In this document: piece by piece, positions 11,701 to 25,900 of the stretch
Numbering within the stretch: position 1 is the first letter of the stretch
Layout: each line of letters opens with the position of its first letter
Assembly (NCBI RefSeq): GCF_017654505.1
Contig: NC_054539.1
Span: 73,624,413 to 73,688,412, forward strand
Source of the DNA: Polyodon spathula
Taxonomy: Eukaryota > Chordata > Actinopteri > Acipenseriformes > Polyodontidae
Length of the DNA stretch: 64,000 nt
Reading direction: 5' to 3'
Program-made: the position numbers and the translations under genes
The notes under the pieces: model-generated
Database searches by the model: none
Told to the model about the DNA's origin: nothing
Seen by the model: the letters and a program-made list of their open reading frames with translations, nothing else

Positions 11701-14700
11701 CTAGGTGTGCACTTTGGGCAGTACTCTGGAGAATCTCTATACCGGCAGAAATCTCAGGAGGTGTTAAACCAACTGGAAGCGCATGGACTCCTGAGGAAAA
11801 CAGAGTATGAGAGCTCATTCCAATGAAACATGCTGCGCACTGTGGCAATCACATAGTCCCCTAATACATGATGCACTGTGTACGTTTTATTAGACATTAG
11901 AAATAAATGCACAGGCCTTCTGAAATGAATGCAATGCTTTACATTGCCATGCCTGTTGTAGATCAGTTGATAAATACTAAATCTCTTCCCAGTAGTTAGA
12001 TGCAGCAAATGTGTCCCCAGCATGTTTACCTATGTATGTTCTATAACTAGCATTGATTTATATTGGCTGTTTTATGTCAGGAGAGGTACTGGTGTGGTTG
12101 ATCTCTCCCCAGCCAGCAACATGTCGTTCTATGCCACCGTGGTACGAAGTGATGGGACGTCTCTTTACATAACCAGGCGAGTAAGGAGAGAGAATGACAA
12201 GCTGAAGTACAGTTGATTGCTCAGAGCCTTTATCGGAAACAGCCTCCAGAACTTCAGCATGTAGTTACCTTTGCAAAGCTGTGTGTCTAATGGGGTGCAC
12301 ATTTTACAGGGATATTGCAGCTGCTATCGATCGAAAGAATGCATGGAATTTTGACGAGATGATTTATGTGGTAAGTTTGCACATACAGTACAGTTCTATC
12401 TTTGACTCGTAAAAGACCAGACATGCTTTTGCATATTTCATTTGTTTAATTTTGTTTTTAAGACGGATAAAGGTCAGCAAACCCATTTCCAGCAGCTGTT
12501 TCAAATCCTGAAGGTGATGGGATATCAGTGGGCTCAACGGTGAGTGCAGGGAACGTACCAGGGGATTCCTTTCGCTGCTGATTCATCGTCTACTTTTTTA
12601 TTTTTACAGAATAATCGATGGCAAGCAGTGTGTTAACGCTGTGCAATTGGATCCCTAGCGGATCCCCAAGATCCTATGCACTATAAAGAATATTGTCATG
12701 TGGATTTTATAATATATGCCCTTTACCTTTAGAAACATTTGATTTTATGTATTTAAAAAAATACACAGTGCATGAAACTCAAGCCTCTGAAAGTAAGGCA
12801 TTAGAAACCTCTGCTGGCAGTTTTATAGCCTGAAATCAATGTGTTTGGTCCTATTGCAGCTGCCAGCATGTCCCCTTTGGGTTGGTTGAAGGGATGAAGA
12901 CCCGGAGAGGTGATGTTGTCTTCCTGGAGGATGTGTTAGATGAGGCTCGCGCCAGAATGCTGCAAAACATGAGCCTGTCCACAAGTAAGGCAGGGCCCCA
13001 CTTACTGTTACCAGCCTCGTCACTGCCATTTCAACTTTTTATGTTTAGTCTTTGACCTGGGATATACATACAGATCAGGGGTGGAAAAAAGATTCCAATT
13101 GCACATTTTTTGCCAGTTCTGGGTTGTAGTACCCATTTCAGAGACAGCAGAGTGTGCTCTTAATGTCTCTGGTCTAACAAAGGAGCTCTGAACAAGCCTT
13201 GTTATACCAAACCTGTGGTAACATCTTTCTTCAACTGGTCTTTCTTTTGTAACTGTTTCCCTGTAGAGCTTGGTACTCTCTTGATCCTTGTAATAAACAC
13301 ACTCGCAGTTCATGCATTGGACACACACACCCTGCTAATAACACTTGTTGCTGCAAGAGATTACAACAGAAGAGTACCAGACCCCAACAACCTCCATACA
13401 TCAAACCCAAAGAAGGGTGTCCTTATCTTTAATGTTCCACAAGCTTGCCTTAACATTGAGAACTTGCACAATTTGAATAGAAGGAAAAGACAATTCACAG
13501 ACAAAGCACAACAACACAGAAAATAGAAAACATCTTCTCTTCTAACACCAGTACAGAATAACCCGTTCTTAAGGGTTTAACCACTAGCCTTCACATGTAC
13601 ATTTCAGTTCATGTTACAAACCAATCCCTGTACATTCTGCTCCTGTGGATTTCTCTTAAAGTTCAACTCAATTACTTACATGAACCCTGTTATTCCACTG
13701 AGGTTTGTGATTAATATGTTGCAATCTGTGTTTTTCATTGACTCGGATATTATGAGAAATAATATCCCTCAAAACAATATTGGTGCAGCTGACACAATGC
13801 AAATCATAAGTAAAGGTTTAAATTGAATGTGCAGTAAATGCAAGCCGTCTGTATTCAAGCTTTTCTACTGTAGTCATTCTTTCTCATGATTTTGATCAGC
13901 AACCAAAGACTTGGAGGACCCAGGAGACACTGCAGAAAAGGTGGGAGTTAGCGCTCTTATTGTCCAGGTAAGAATTCATTTTCTACAATAAAATTCTAAA
14001 CATATAGGACCCAATTTTGGAAAGGGTTTTCATTTTCGGTGGAAACGGCAAAATCCGCTGAATTTTTCCATCTGTTAATCGTTAAAAAATATCCTGCTAT
14101 TTTGTAAAGGGATCCTCTGTTTTACCTGCCAGCGGATCGCATTTCAGGCATCATGTCTGTGATTCTGAGGAGCTTTATATTTATAAGTAATGAGCATTTA
14201 AGCACTGTAATCCTCCAAAAACAATTATTTCAGTTCAAATGTGTCAGCTGTATAAACACAATCAAAACTTGTCCCAAAACAACGGGGGGAAGAAAACGCA
14301 AAATGCAAATGCAAACCTATCTATTTTATTTTTGTATTATTCTTTTTCTTATTTTTGTAGGCAACACTGTTAAAACAAATTACAGGGCAATACAGCAGTG
14401 TAATCTTAACAGATTGTATTAAATGTACATTGTCATTAAACATATTTAATGTACAGTACTGGCAAATGTACTGACATTTATCAATAAAAATGTGTGTGTG
14501 CCGTTCATTGCTCTGGCAGCCAGAAGCAATATCACTACCCACATTGACAATTACAATACAGTATTTTGATTAAATGAGGGTACGAATACATCAGGAAGCA
14601 ACATTTGTCTATGTATAAATGATTCAGGTCATTAACTGTGCAATCGCTCCCATAGAGGAGAATAGGCAGAATAACACTGTGAAAGAGTTCTCCAGATTTT

Positions 14701-17700
14701 GACTGGTGGATTGATGATAAAGAGTTTGGTCTTTATGGCGTGGAATGCCTGCATTGCTTTTTGTTGCAGTGAATGTTTGGCTTGTTTGAAGCTTCCTGAA
14801 GCATTAAGCACCATTCCTAGGTAGCTGTAGCTGACTGTGTGCTCTAGTAGTTCACCACTGAAATATATATTTTTTTATTTTTTACTGTTATTTTTGGCTT
14901 TCTTTTGGAAGATCATATTTTTGCTCTTGTTTAAATGTAATTTCATGTTTAAGCTGTGTTGTAAACCCTCTTCTGTTGGCGATGTATGTTGTCAGCATGA
15001 AGTTGATGTTGGTGTCTCCGAGCCGTAGCCCTGGGAGTGAGGGAGAGTCCAGCTTGTTCGCAGGTCATTGATGTACAGATTAAAGAGGGCAGCTCAGGCA
15101 GCAGCCCTGTCTCACTCATCTGTTCTGTCTGAAAGCAGCTGTTCTTTGTCATTGACTTTGATCCAGCAGTCAATACTGGAGTACATCCCCTTGATCAGGT
15201 GATACACCCAATACTGGAGTACATCCCCTCGATCAGGTCGTACACCCAATACTGGAGTACATCCCCTCGATCAGGTCGTACACCCAATACTGGAGTACAT
15301 CCCCTTGATCAGGTTGTACACCCAAATACTGGAGTACATCCCCTTGATCAGGTCATACACCAAATACTGGAGTACATCCCCTTGATCAGGTGATACACCC
15401 AATACTGGAGTACATCCCCTTGATCAGGTTGTACACCCAAATACTGGAGTACATCCCCTTGATCAGGTCGTACACCAAATACTGGAGTACATCCCCTTGA
15501 TCAGGTGATACACCCAATACTGGAGTACATCCCCTTGATCAGGTTGTACACCCAAATACTGGAGTACATCCCCTTGATCAGGTTGTACACCCAAATACTG
15601 GAGTACATCCCCTTGATCAGGTTGTACACCCAAATACTGGAGTACATCCCCTCGATCAGGTCGTACACCCAATACTGGAGTACATCCCCTCGATCAGGTC
15701 GTACACCCAATACTGGAGTACATCCCCTCGATCAGGTCGTACACCCAATACTGGAGTACATCCCCTTGATCAGGTCGTACACCCAAATACTGGAGTACAT
15801 CCCCTCGATCAGGTCGTACACCCAATACTGGAGTACATCCCCTTGATCAGGTCGTACACCCAAATACTGGAGTACATCCCCTCGATCAGGTCGTACACCC
15901 AAATACTGGAGTACATCCCCTTGATCAGGTCGTACACCCAAATACTGGAGTACATCCCCTTGATCAGGTCGTACACCCAATACTGGAGTACATCCCCTCG
16001 ATCAGGTCGTACACCCAATACTGGAGTACATCCCCTTTCCTCCTATTCCATTCTGCAGCAGTTTCAATAACATGCTTTTTTGTAGTATCTTTAAAGAACT
16101 GTAATGTTCTTTTGTTTATGATGGCACAATAAAATTTGCCCATGTTGCTGCTGACACACACACCTCTGGAATTGTTTGGGTCTAATTGATTACCACCCTT
16201 GTATATTGCTATGATGAGACCATCAGACTATATTCTGGGAAAGTGTCCAGATTGGAAAACTAAATAGAATATGTTTACCAGTGCCTGCTGCAGTCTGGGA
16301 GTGCTGTATTTCAGCCTCTCATTTAGGATCATGCCTGTCCCACAGGATTTCCCTGGCTGTAGATTATGTCGCTGTTCTTTGATCTCTTGCAGCGCTATAG
16401 GAGTGTCCAGAGATGACTAGTAATCTTTGATGGTTGATTCTAGTGTGTGTAGTTTGTCTGTGAATGCAGTTTGTTCTTCTGAGAGCACAGCTTTGGGAGT
16501 TGCTCTGAACAATTGTTTAACTCAGATCAGTACATGGTTTTGTGTTGTGGAGTTTGTTCCACTTGCTCCAGAGTTGCTGTGCCCTGCCCAGCTAATTGCA
16601 CGCAGGGCTTTCTTCTGCCCTGCCACATATCTGCGTGCTGGGCTCTTCTGCCCTGCCACATATCTGCGTGCTGGGCTCTTCTGCCCTGCCACACATCTAC
16701 ATGCTGGGCTTTTCTGCCCTGCCACACATCTACATGCTGGGCTCCTCTGCCCTGCCACATATCTACAGTACCAGTCAAAAGTTTGAGTACACCTGCTTGA
16801 AACCAGGTTTTTCATGATTATCTATTGCTTTTAACTGTATAAACTTGTCTATAAACACTTAATATTTCATTATGTGATGTGTGTACTTATATAAGCTGAT
16901 AATCATAAGTTTATTTAAAAATTTAATTTTTAAATGAAAATGTAAATCTTGTCAATTTCAATGAAATGGTCACCCAAAGCAAGGGGATTTCAGTCTGAAG
17001 CCCAAGTCAGTTAAAAGTCTGAAATGTGTATAACAAGGTGTTACAACACTGGCCTAAGTATAAAAGTGTCTTTGTTAGATGTTCTCTGGGTTAACTAGCA
17101 TGTTACCTAATTAACCTTTTGTCACCAATTATTGTTAACAGGTGAGGGTCCATGATTACTATAAATATCGGTAGCATAGGCACAAGTTTGTCATTCCTGA
17201 ATGTAAGGGAGCAGAAAATGGCAAAATACGCTCAGTTAAGCAAAGAAAAAAGAGAGTCTGTGATTACTTTAAGAAATGAAGGTCAATCTTTAAGACGAAT
17301 CTCAAGAACTTTGCAAGTGCCTGTAACTGCTGTGGTCAAGACCACTGTGACCTCAGAATCGGAGAACAAGTTAATTCAAGTCACAGGTCAATCTAATGAC
17401 CTGGCCTGTCCAGTCTCCAGACCTCAATCCCAAAGAACTTGTATGGGACGAACTGGACAGAAGAGTCAAAGCAAAGCTACCCACACGTGCCCTACATCTC
17501 TGTGAATTGCTGCAGAAGAGCTGGGAAGACATGCTGGGTGATTTCCTGCTGAAACTTGTTAACCGAATGCCTCGTGTTTGTGAGGCTGTTATTAAGGCAA
17601 AGGGTGGCTATTTTGAGGAATCCAAGATTTAGAGACAATTTTCTTGAACATTGCTTTGATACTCCTTATGTTTTGTTTTGTATATTGTAACATGTTTTCA

Positions 17701-20700
17701 TTTTCAAGTATTTACAGAAACGTATACGATGTAAAACATTGTCAATTATGAAAAAAACCTAGTTTCCAGCAAGTGTACTCAAAGTTTTGACTGGTACTGT
17801 ACGTGCTGGGCTCTTCTGCTCTGCCACACTTCCCAGAGACTTCAGACTTGATTGGATATGGACTGCATCCTAGAAAACAATCTGGAAAATGAGGATCGCC
17901 ACTAATCTGTTCCTTTTCTTTTTTCATGCTCTGTTTCAGGATTTTAAAGGACCTCTTCTCTCTGATTACAAGTTTGACTGGGACAGGGTTCTGCAAAGCC
18001 AAGGAGATACAGGGGTGTTCTTGCAGTACACACACGCCAGACTGTGCAGGTGCTAATAGTTTCCTCAGTAGTTTACTGTGATATATCAAGATCAAAGCAT
18101 AGCAAAGGGCAAGCTGGGTTTGCAAAATAAACAATAGGTTTATTAATATTGGATTTATTTCTTTATTTTAACCCAATTGCAGCAGCACTTCGTAACTTCA
18201 GGTTGTCAAAGCACAAGTGTGTAGAACAGAGGCATCTTTCCCTCACACTGTCTGTTGAACACTTGCCACCTGTACTGTACTAGTTGTATTGTTCAGCCCT
18301 GCATCTGCACGGAACTTTCTCTCTGCTCATGTTAATAGCGGCTGTACTGTTCAGATGCACTGGATGTAATTGATCACTTCTTAATAATCTACATCTTCTT
18401 GACTTCACAAACTCTTTTAATTAAAAAGATAAGTACCCTGGAAACCATTTGCCAATTGAAAAAAAAAAAAAAAAAAAGCCAAAATTTGTGTTATCCAAAG
18501 CTATGGCCAAATGTTTGTATCACCTCGAATTTTAGGGTTGAGACATACTTTAAAAAAAAATATATATATAAAGCTGTAGATGTTTTACGTTTGTGTAAGA
18601 AACTTCACAAACTTTTAATTCAATTGACTTTCACAGAGTAGTTTTTATTGAAGCAGAAATCATTGTATTACAGCACATTGAGCATAACATACTGGATAAA
18701 TTCCACGGTACAGTGGATTGCAAAGGATTTAACTGTACAGTTTCTAATTATACTGGAAGCAAAGCAAGCACTTATTCACACAGCCTGTCAGATTCCACAT
18801 ACTACTTTATATGTTTGTGTGTGTATGTGTGTGTGTGTGTATATATGCTCTGAGCACACTCTTAAACTCAGAGGAGGCTTTTATGGACACAGATGTTTTG
18901 AACTCCTGCAGGTAGATTGTTCCTGACCCTGACTTACAGATATTAGTATATCCAGACAACTTTTAAGTAATCAAGAAAAATCACACAGCCATTCAAATTT
19001 GAAATTAACGAATCAGTGTAGTATTAGTACTCTTTCAGTTTATTCAATGCTTAATAATGGATCGAGTAGTTTACAGATCCTCTTAAGCTAAAATATAATA
19101 CACACGCGCACACACACACACACACACACCCCGCCCTCAGGTTCAGGTTGAAACTTCAATTTCACCAACAGGGATACGGAAAAGTACAAAGCGGGGTGTA
19201 ATTCAGCATGTTAACGTAACATTATTCAGCAGGTTTCATTCGACTTTATGAAGCAAAATTAGTTCATTCTATAAAGGTGATGCTAAACTTTTGGCCAGAG
19301 CTGTACAATAAATGGCAATCTAGAACAGAATTTAATAAAATATACATAATGAATGGGATGGAAAATAGCTTTAAGCAACCCTAAATTATTTGATGTGTCC
19401 TTGGCAGACCAGCTACAGACTACAGATAGTGTACAAGATAGGGATCGATACAGGATATAAGGAGCAATTGCAGCAAAGGTCAAACCCTTTCCTTACAACT
19501 ACTACTGTCTTGAACAATTAATGGAAACTGAAAACTTATTGGCAAATGCTTTTAAAAAATGCATAATAGTGTGCTATGGCTCACTGATGGGATTATATAC
19601 TGCTCCAGTCATTTCAATAGGTAGCAGTGCTTCTCATGTAGCAGACAAAAAGAAAAAAAAAAACTAAGAAGTGTTGCCATTGAATTCAGTAAAATAGCAG
19701 ATGGTGTCTCTTATAAAAGTGTACCATTTAGGCCATAGCTGTAGATGAGGGTTGTGTTTTATTGTCTGTAAGGACGAGGAATGATGACGTTTTGTTTCAT
19801 TCAGTTTGGCGCGCCTGTGCGGGGCTGGAGGTGGGGATGAAGTGTCTCTGAGAGCAGCTTGTTTGCAGGACCCTCCTGCTACGGTGATACTGCAGCACAT
19901 TCTACGGTAAGAAGTGAGTGTTAGCTGGGAGCACACCTGCAATGCCTCTGTCGTGGTTCAATTTCTCATTCTCTTATAATCATATGTCATGAAATTTCTC
20001 GAAAACAAATATATAGGTAAAATCTTTTGTAGCAAAAGTTTTGCAAGAAATAGATGTCTAGAATTATTTATTTCAGCAATGTTTTTGCAAAACTCAAAAA
20101 ATGCTGATTTGAAAGTATTCATCCCCTTTGATGCTATGATAGTATCAAGTAGTCTACAAGGTGCTAGAAATTTATATATGATAATGCAGAACCTAATTCT
20201 AGAAAAGTCCAGAAAATGCTGGATTGTAGGTGAACATTGTTACAGTATAAAAGGCTTAGCCATAGGATGATTTCTGTCATTACCAATAACTCAATATGGG
20301 GAAAAAGTAAAGCTCTATCTGAAGACCTCAGGCAGAAAAGTATTTCTTGTCATAAACCTGGATAAGGATACAAGAAGATTTCCAAGCATTTCAATATCCC
20401 AATTTCAACTATTGTTTCTATTATCAAGAAGTACAAGACTCATGGTACTGACACAACATTCCTTCGGTCTGGAACAAAGAAGGTAAAGAACAAGTAGAAG
20501 AATTGTGAGGAAGGGTAATAACAATCCAAGATTGACTGCCAAAAATATCACTATGTAAGACAATTTTTGTTCCTGGGTAGTAAGTGTTATTTCCTAATTG
20601 CTTATGCCTCAAAAGTATAGAAAATGGCTATTATTCCCCACAAACTTTGCTTTTGTGACCAGGACTGTGATATTACTATTTCCAATGGGAAAATGGGCAA

Positions 20701-21195
20701 ATGTGTGTCTTTTCGTTCACATAAAGTCAGAAGAAAACAACATATGAATCCAAATTAACATGTATTTGTACTAAAGTAATACAAAAATGACTACAAAAGA
20801 TTTAGAAGAGAGTAGTTTTTCGAGATTTTGTAAATACAGTATAATCGTAAATCTCGAAAAACTACTCACTTCTAAATCTTTTGTAGTCATTTTTGTATTA
20901 CTTTAGTACAAATACATGTTAATTTGGATTCATATGTTGTTTTCTTCTGACTTTATGTGAACGAAAAGACACACATTTGCCCATTTTCCCATTGGAAATA
21001 GTAATATCACAGTCCTGGTCACAAAAGCAAAGTTTGTGGGGAATAATAGCCATTTTCTATACTTTTGAGGCATAAGCAATTAGGAAATAACACTTACTAC
21101 CCAGGAACAAAAGTTGTGTTACATAGTGTTATTTGTTTTCGAGAAATGTCTAGAAATTATACATTTCCATTGGAGTATATAAAATTTTGACTACA

Positions 21196-21239
<44 letters not shown>

Positions 21240-22833
21240 CAGTGCCTTGCAAAAGTATTCAGACCCCTGACCAATTCTCTCATATTACTGAATTACAAAT
21301 GGTACATTGAAATTTCGTTCTGTTTGATATTTTATTTTAAAACACTTAAACTCTAAATCAATTATTGTAAGGTGACATTGGTTTTATGTGGGGAAATATT
21401 TTTAAGAAAAATAAAAAACTGAAATATCTTGCATAAGTATTCAACCCCCACATATTACTATTTGGTAGAGCCACCTTTCGCTGCAATAACAGCTTTAAGT
21501 CTTTTGGGGTAAGTATGTACTAGCTTTGCACACAGTGTCGGAGTGATTTTGGCCCATTCTTCTTGGCAGATTTGCTCCAGGTTGTTCAGGTTGGTTGGAT
21601 GACGCTTGTGGACCGCAATTTTCAAATAGTGCCACAGATTCTCAATGGGATTGAGATCAAGACTTTGACTGGGCCACTGTAGGACATTCACCTTTTTGTT
21701 CTTGAGCCACTCCAATGTTGCTTTGGCCTTGTGCTTGGGATCATTGTCCTGCTGAAAGGTGAATTTCCTCCCAAGCTTCAGTTTTTTAGCAGACTGAAGC
21801 AGATTCTCTTGCAGTATTTTTCTTTATTTTGCTCCATCCATTCTTCCTTCAATTGTAACAAGATGCCCAGTCCCTGCTGATGAGAAGCATCCCCACAGCA
21901 TGATGCTGCCACCACCATACTTCACTGTAGGTTTGTAGTTGTTAGGTTTGCGGCACACATAGCGCTTTGAGTTTTGGCCAAAAACTCTATCTTGGTCTCG
22001 TCTGACCACAAAACCTTTTCCTACGTCGCAGCTGGGTCACTCTCATGCTTTCTGGCAAACTCCAGACGTGCTTTCAGATGGTACTTTTTGAGTAACGGCT
22101 TCTTTCTTGCCACCCTCCCATACAGGCCAGTGTTATGCAGAGCTCTTGATATGGTTGACTGGTGCACCATTACTCCACTCCCAGCCACTGAACTCTGTAG
22201 CTCCTTCAAAGTGATTGTTGGCCTCTCTGTGGCTTCTCTCACAAGTCTCCTTCTTGTTTGAGCGCTGAGTTTTGAGGGATGGCCTTTTCTTGGCAGTGCC
22301 TGGGTGGTGTGATGCAGCTTCCACTTCCTGATTATTGATCCAACTGTGCTCACTGGGATATCCAAACACTTGGATATTATTTTGTACCCTTTCCCTAATC
22401 TATACATTTGTATTACTTTATCTCTAACTTCTGTAGAATGCTCTTTGGTCTTTATTTTCCTTCAGATTCACAGCCTTACCAATGATCCTTCAACAGTGGG
22501 GTTTTTATCCAGAAAATGTGACAGCAACTTTAATGGTTCACAGGTGGAGGCCAATGGTAACGTAATTGTGTCCTCGTTAGGGCAATTTCTTTCATCGGTG
22601 CAAACTGGGAGCTTCCACAGCACAAGGGTTGAATACTTATGCAAGCAAGATATTTTAGTTTTTTATTTTTCTTAAAAATATTTCCCACCATAAATCCAAT
22701 GTCACCTTACAATAATTGATTTTGAGTTTAAGTGTTTTAAAATAATGTCGAACAGAACGAAATTTCAATGTACCATTTGTAATTCACTAGTATGAGAGAA
22801 TTGGTCAGGGGTCTGAATACTTTTGCAAGGCAC

Positions 22834-22908
<75 letters not shown>

Positions 22909-25900
22909 AAACCCAATTATTTTTTTTGGTAAAAACCTGAATATAAAGGAACATCTATTCAATATTTGTTAAGTACAACATTTGTAAATGTTCTCGTTCT
23001 AATTGGCTTGTGGCTAGTGCAGAGTGTCTGTGTTTCTGATTGCAGGTATGATGAGGTGCTCTACCAGTCTTCTAAAGACCTTCAGCCCAAACACCTTGTC
23101 AACTTTCTCTTAACACTCTGGTAAGAACATGTTTGCTCAGATTACTAATATTATAGCAATGTTTCAAAATTAAGAATCTATCTGTTTATCTAGATAGATA
23201 GATATAGACTTGTAGTCGTGTCCTCAAACCTTGAGTCCGAGTGTCGCATGTTGAGTCTCTATCTGAGTCACCTTCAATCGAGTCTCTAGTCCGAGTCAGA
23301 GTCCTTTGAAACAAACTCAAATCAATTTTCATTCTACTAGTGGTAGTAGTGGAGGAACAGTTTACCTAACGGAAGTTGTCTGATATCCCTCAGGAAAAAT
23401 GCACAAATAATAAAAAAAATAAAAATACAAAAATTATTTCGATTTTATTTTTTCTAACTAGATTATTCTATTTCTATGCCTTCTTCAACTTGTCTGGCAC
23501 TATCTTCTTTTCTTTTGGAATTGGAATACTGTTTGAATGTACCTGAAGCATCAAGTTCAAGTTTGTGGACGTTGTTTTTCACTTTGATAGAAGCTGTGAT
23601 CTAGACTATAGAGCTGGTGTAGTGTTACAAAGTGGTACATCGTCAGAATGCGGCACATGTACCAAAACTTGACTGGTGTAATGGCACGCTGTCAGATTTT
23701 GGTACATGTGCAATCAGTTGCGATCTGATGGGTGTACTCCTGTTGTCATTATTAATGCATGTTTACCATTAATTATACGTGATTTAACGGACTTCCTTAG
23801 CTGAAGTTTTTTAGGCATTCGTGAGTAAGCACAGTGCACTGAATACCACTTTTTAACACATACCTGAAAATAACACTACAATGGTAAGAAATGAAAGTTA
23901 CTTTGACTTCAATTCTGATATGAAATAAGAAGCTCAAAAACTATGATTAGAACTTATATGTATTATTTTTTCATTAATTTTTGTTTTCAGTAAACTCTAA
24001 ATTATTAAGATGACCAATGTTCTATTGTTTTCAGTGCAAACAAATAAATGAATATATTCCAGAGATTCACAGAGTTCAGCAAAATCAAATGATGTATTTT
24101 TCAAGAATGCAGTTCTAGAAATATATTTCTACAGTGCTTAAAAAACTCAGAACATGGTTTAAAGTAGTAAAAAGAAAGACTTGTTAAAAGCCAGGTAATT
24201 ACTTACTTGTTTACCATGCTGACATTACTGATTCCTTATAAAACTTTTACATGCAAAAGAGGAAAAAAAATAGGTATGTTTACCTTACAACCTAACTCGC
24301 TTCCAGCTTCTTATTCTTGCTATGATTGGCTGCAACAGGGCTAACTAGTTATTGGACAATGTTTTGTTGGGTGGGTTTTTATTGTGCACCGTTTCCTAGT
24401 AACTGTAATATTACTTGTGTAATAACAAAGAACTCGTTGTTAATATCGCTGAGTCATGGAGCCCAAATGTTCAAGTCCGAGTCACACAAGGTTGAGTCTG
24501 AGTCATCTGTGGCCATGACTGGAGTCTGAATCCGAATCACGAAAAATGTGACTTGTATCCGCATCCCGGACTATCTATCTAATCTATCTATCTACACACA
24601 GGACCAAAACTCAAGGGTTATTTCACAAATGTTTCTATTATTTGATGAAAACAGTTCTTTATTGATTTTAAAAAAAATCATACTTGAAAGATAAGAATGA
24701 AATAAAAGCAGTGAAATACTTCACCCTGAAAGGTGAGTGAACAAATACAGTATTTCGTTCACTCCTCTTTAAAATACATTTCAAAGTTGTCAGATCTTAT
24801 TGCCAAACTGGTCAAACTCGTTCTTCATATACACACGCACACACACACAGTGGTTTGCAGAAGTATTCACCCCCTGCAAAGTTTTCACATTTTGTTGGCA
24901 CCTGAGCGTATTCCACAACACTTTTAAAATAGACTTTACATATAGAATCTACACAAACTACTCCACATTGATAAAGTAAAAAAATGCAAATAGAATATAA
25001 ATAAGTAACAGTTACAGAAAAGCAGATTAATCGCAGTTGCATAAGTATTCAACCCCTTTACTACTGCATCCCTAAATCAGCTCAGTTGCAAATGATTTGT
25101 TTGAAAGATCACAAAATTAGTGAAATGGTTTTGTGTGTACTCAAAGTGGTTTAACTTGTAGATAATTTCCCTCAGGTATATAAAGACTTTCAAGCTGCAA
25201 ATCACATAATGATCCAACAAAGCAACCATGAAGACCAGGGAGCTTTCGAAACAAGTCGAAAGTCGATACTGCAGACATGTGGAAAAAGGTTTTTTGGTTA
25301 GACGAGACAAAAATGTAACTTTTCGGTCTAACTTTTTGTCTGGAGCAAGCGCAACACCATCCCAACTGTCAAGCATGGTGGTGGCAGCATCATGTAATGG
25401 GGATGCTACTCTTCAGTAGGGACTGGGAAGCTTGTCAGAACAGAGGGGAGAATGGATGGTGCAAAGTACAGGCAAATCCTTGAGGAAAACCTGAAAAAAT
25501 TTCACCATCTTACTTTGCAAAGTTAGTAGAGACCTATCCAAAAAGACTCATAGCAGTAATTGCTGTAAAAGGTGTTTCTACAAACTACTGACTTAAGGGG
25601 CTGGATGCTACCAGTAAATTTAATTTTGAACATTTTCTTTGCAAGTTTTGCTGACATTTAACCTATTTCTCATGTAACAGTGTTCAGTTTAACCACTACA
25701 GCTTTGAATAAAAAAAATAATAAAAAAAAGTTTGTTTGCAAAAACTGCACACATTACATTACATAAAATGTGACATTATTGGTGGGGGGTGAATACTTCT
25801 GCAAACCACTGTATATATTACAAATAGTATTTTCAAACCCACTTTTTCTTAAGAAAAACACACAGTAGGAATAATACAAATGGAAAGGTGCTTGTTTTGT

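Noticed and set aside
13040..13560. Possible SINE in RARS2 intron 14 beginning near ACAGATCAGGGGTGG
   Set aside because: I could not identify a tRNA head, tail or matching ends with confidence.
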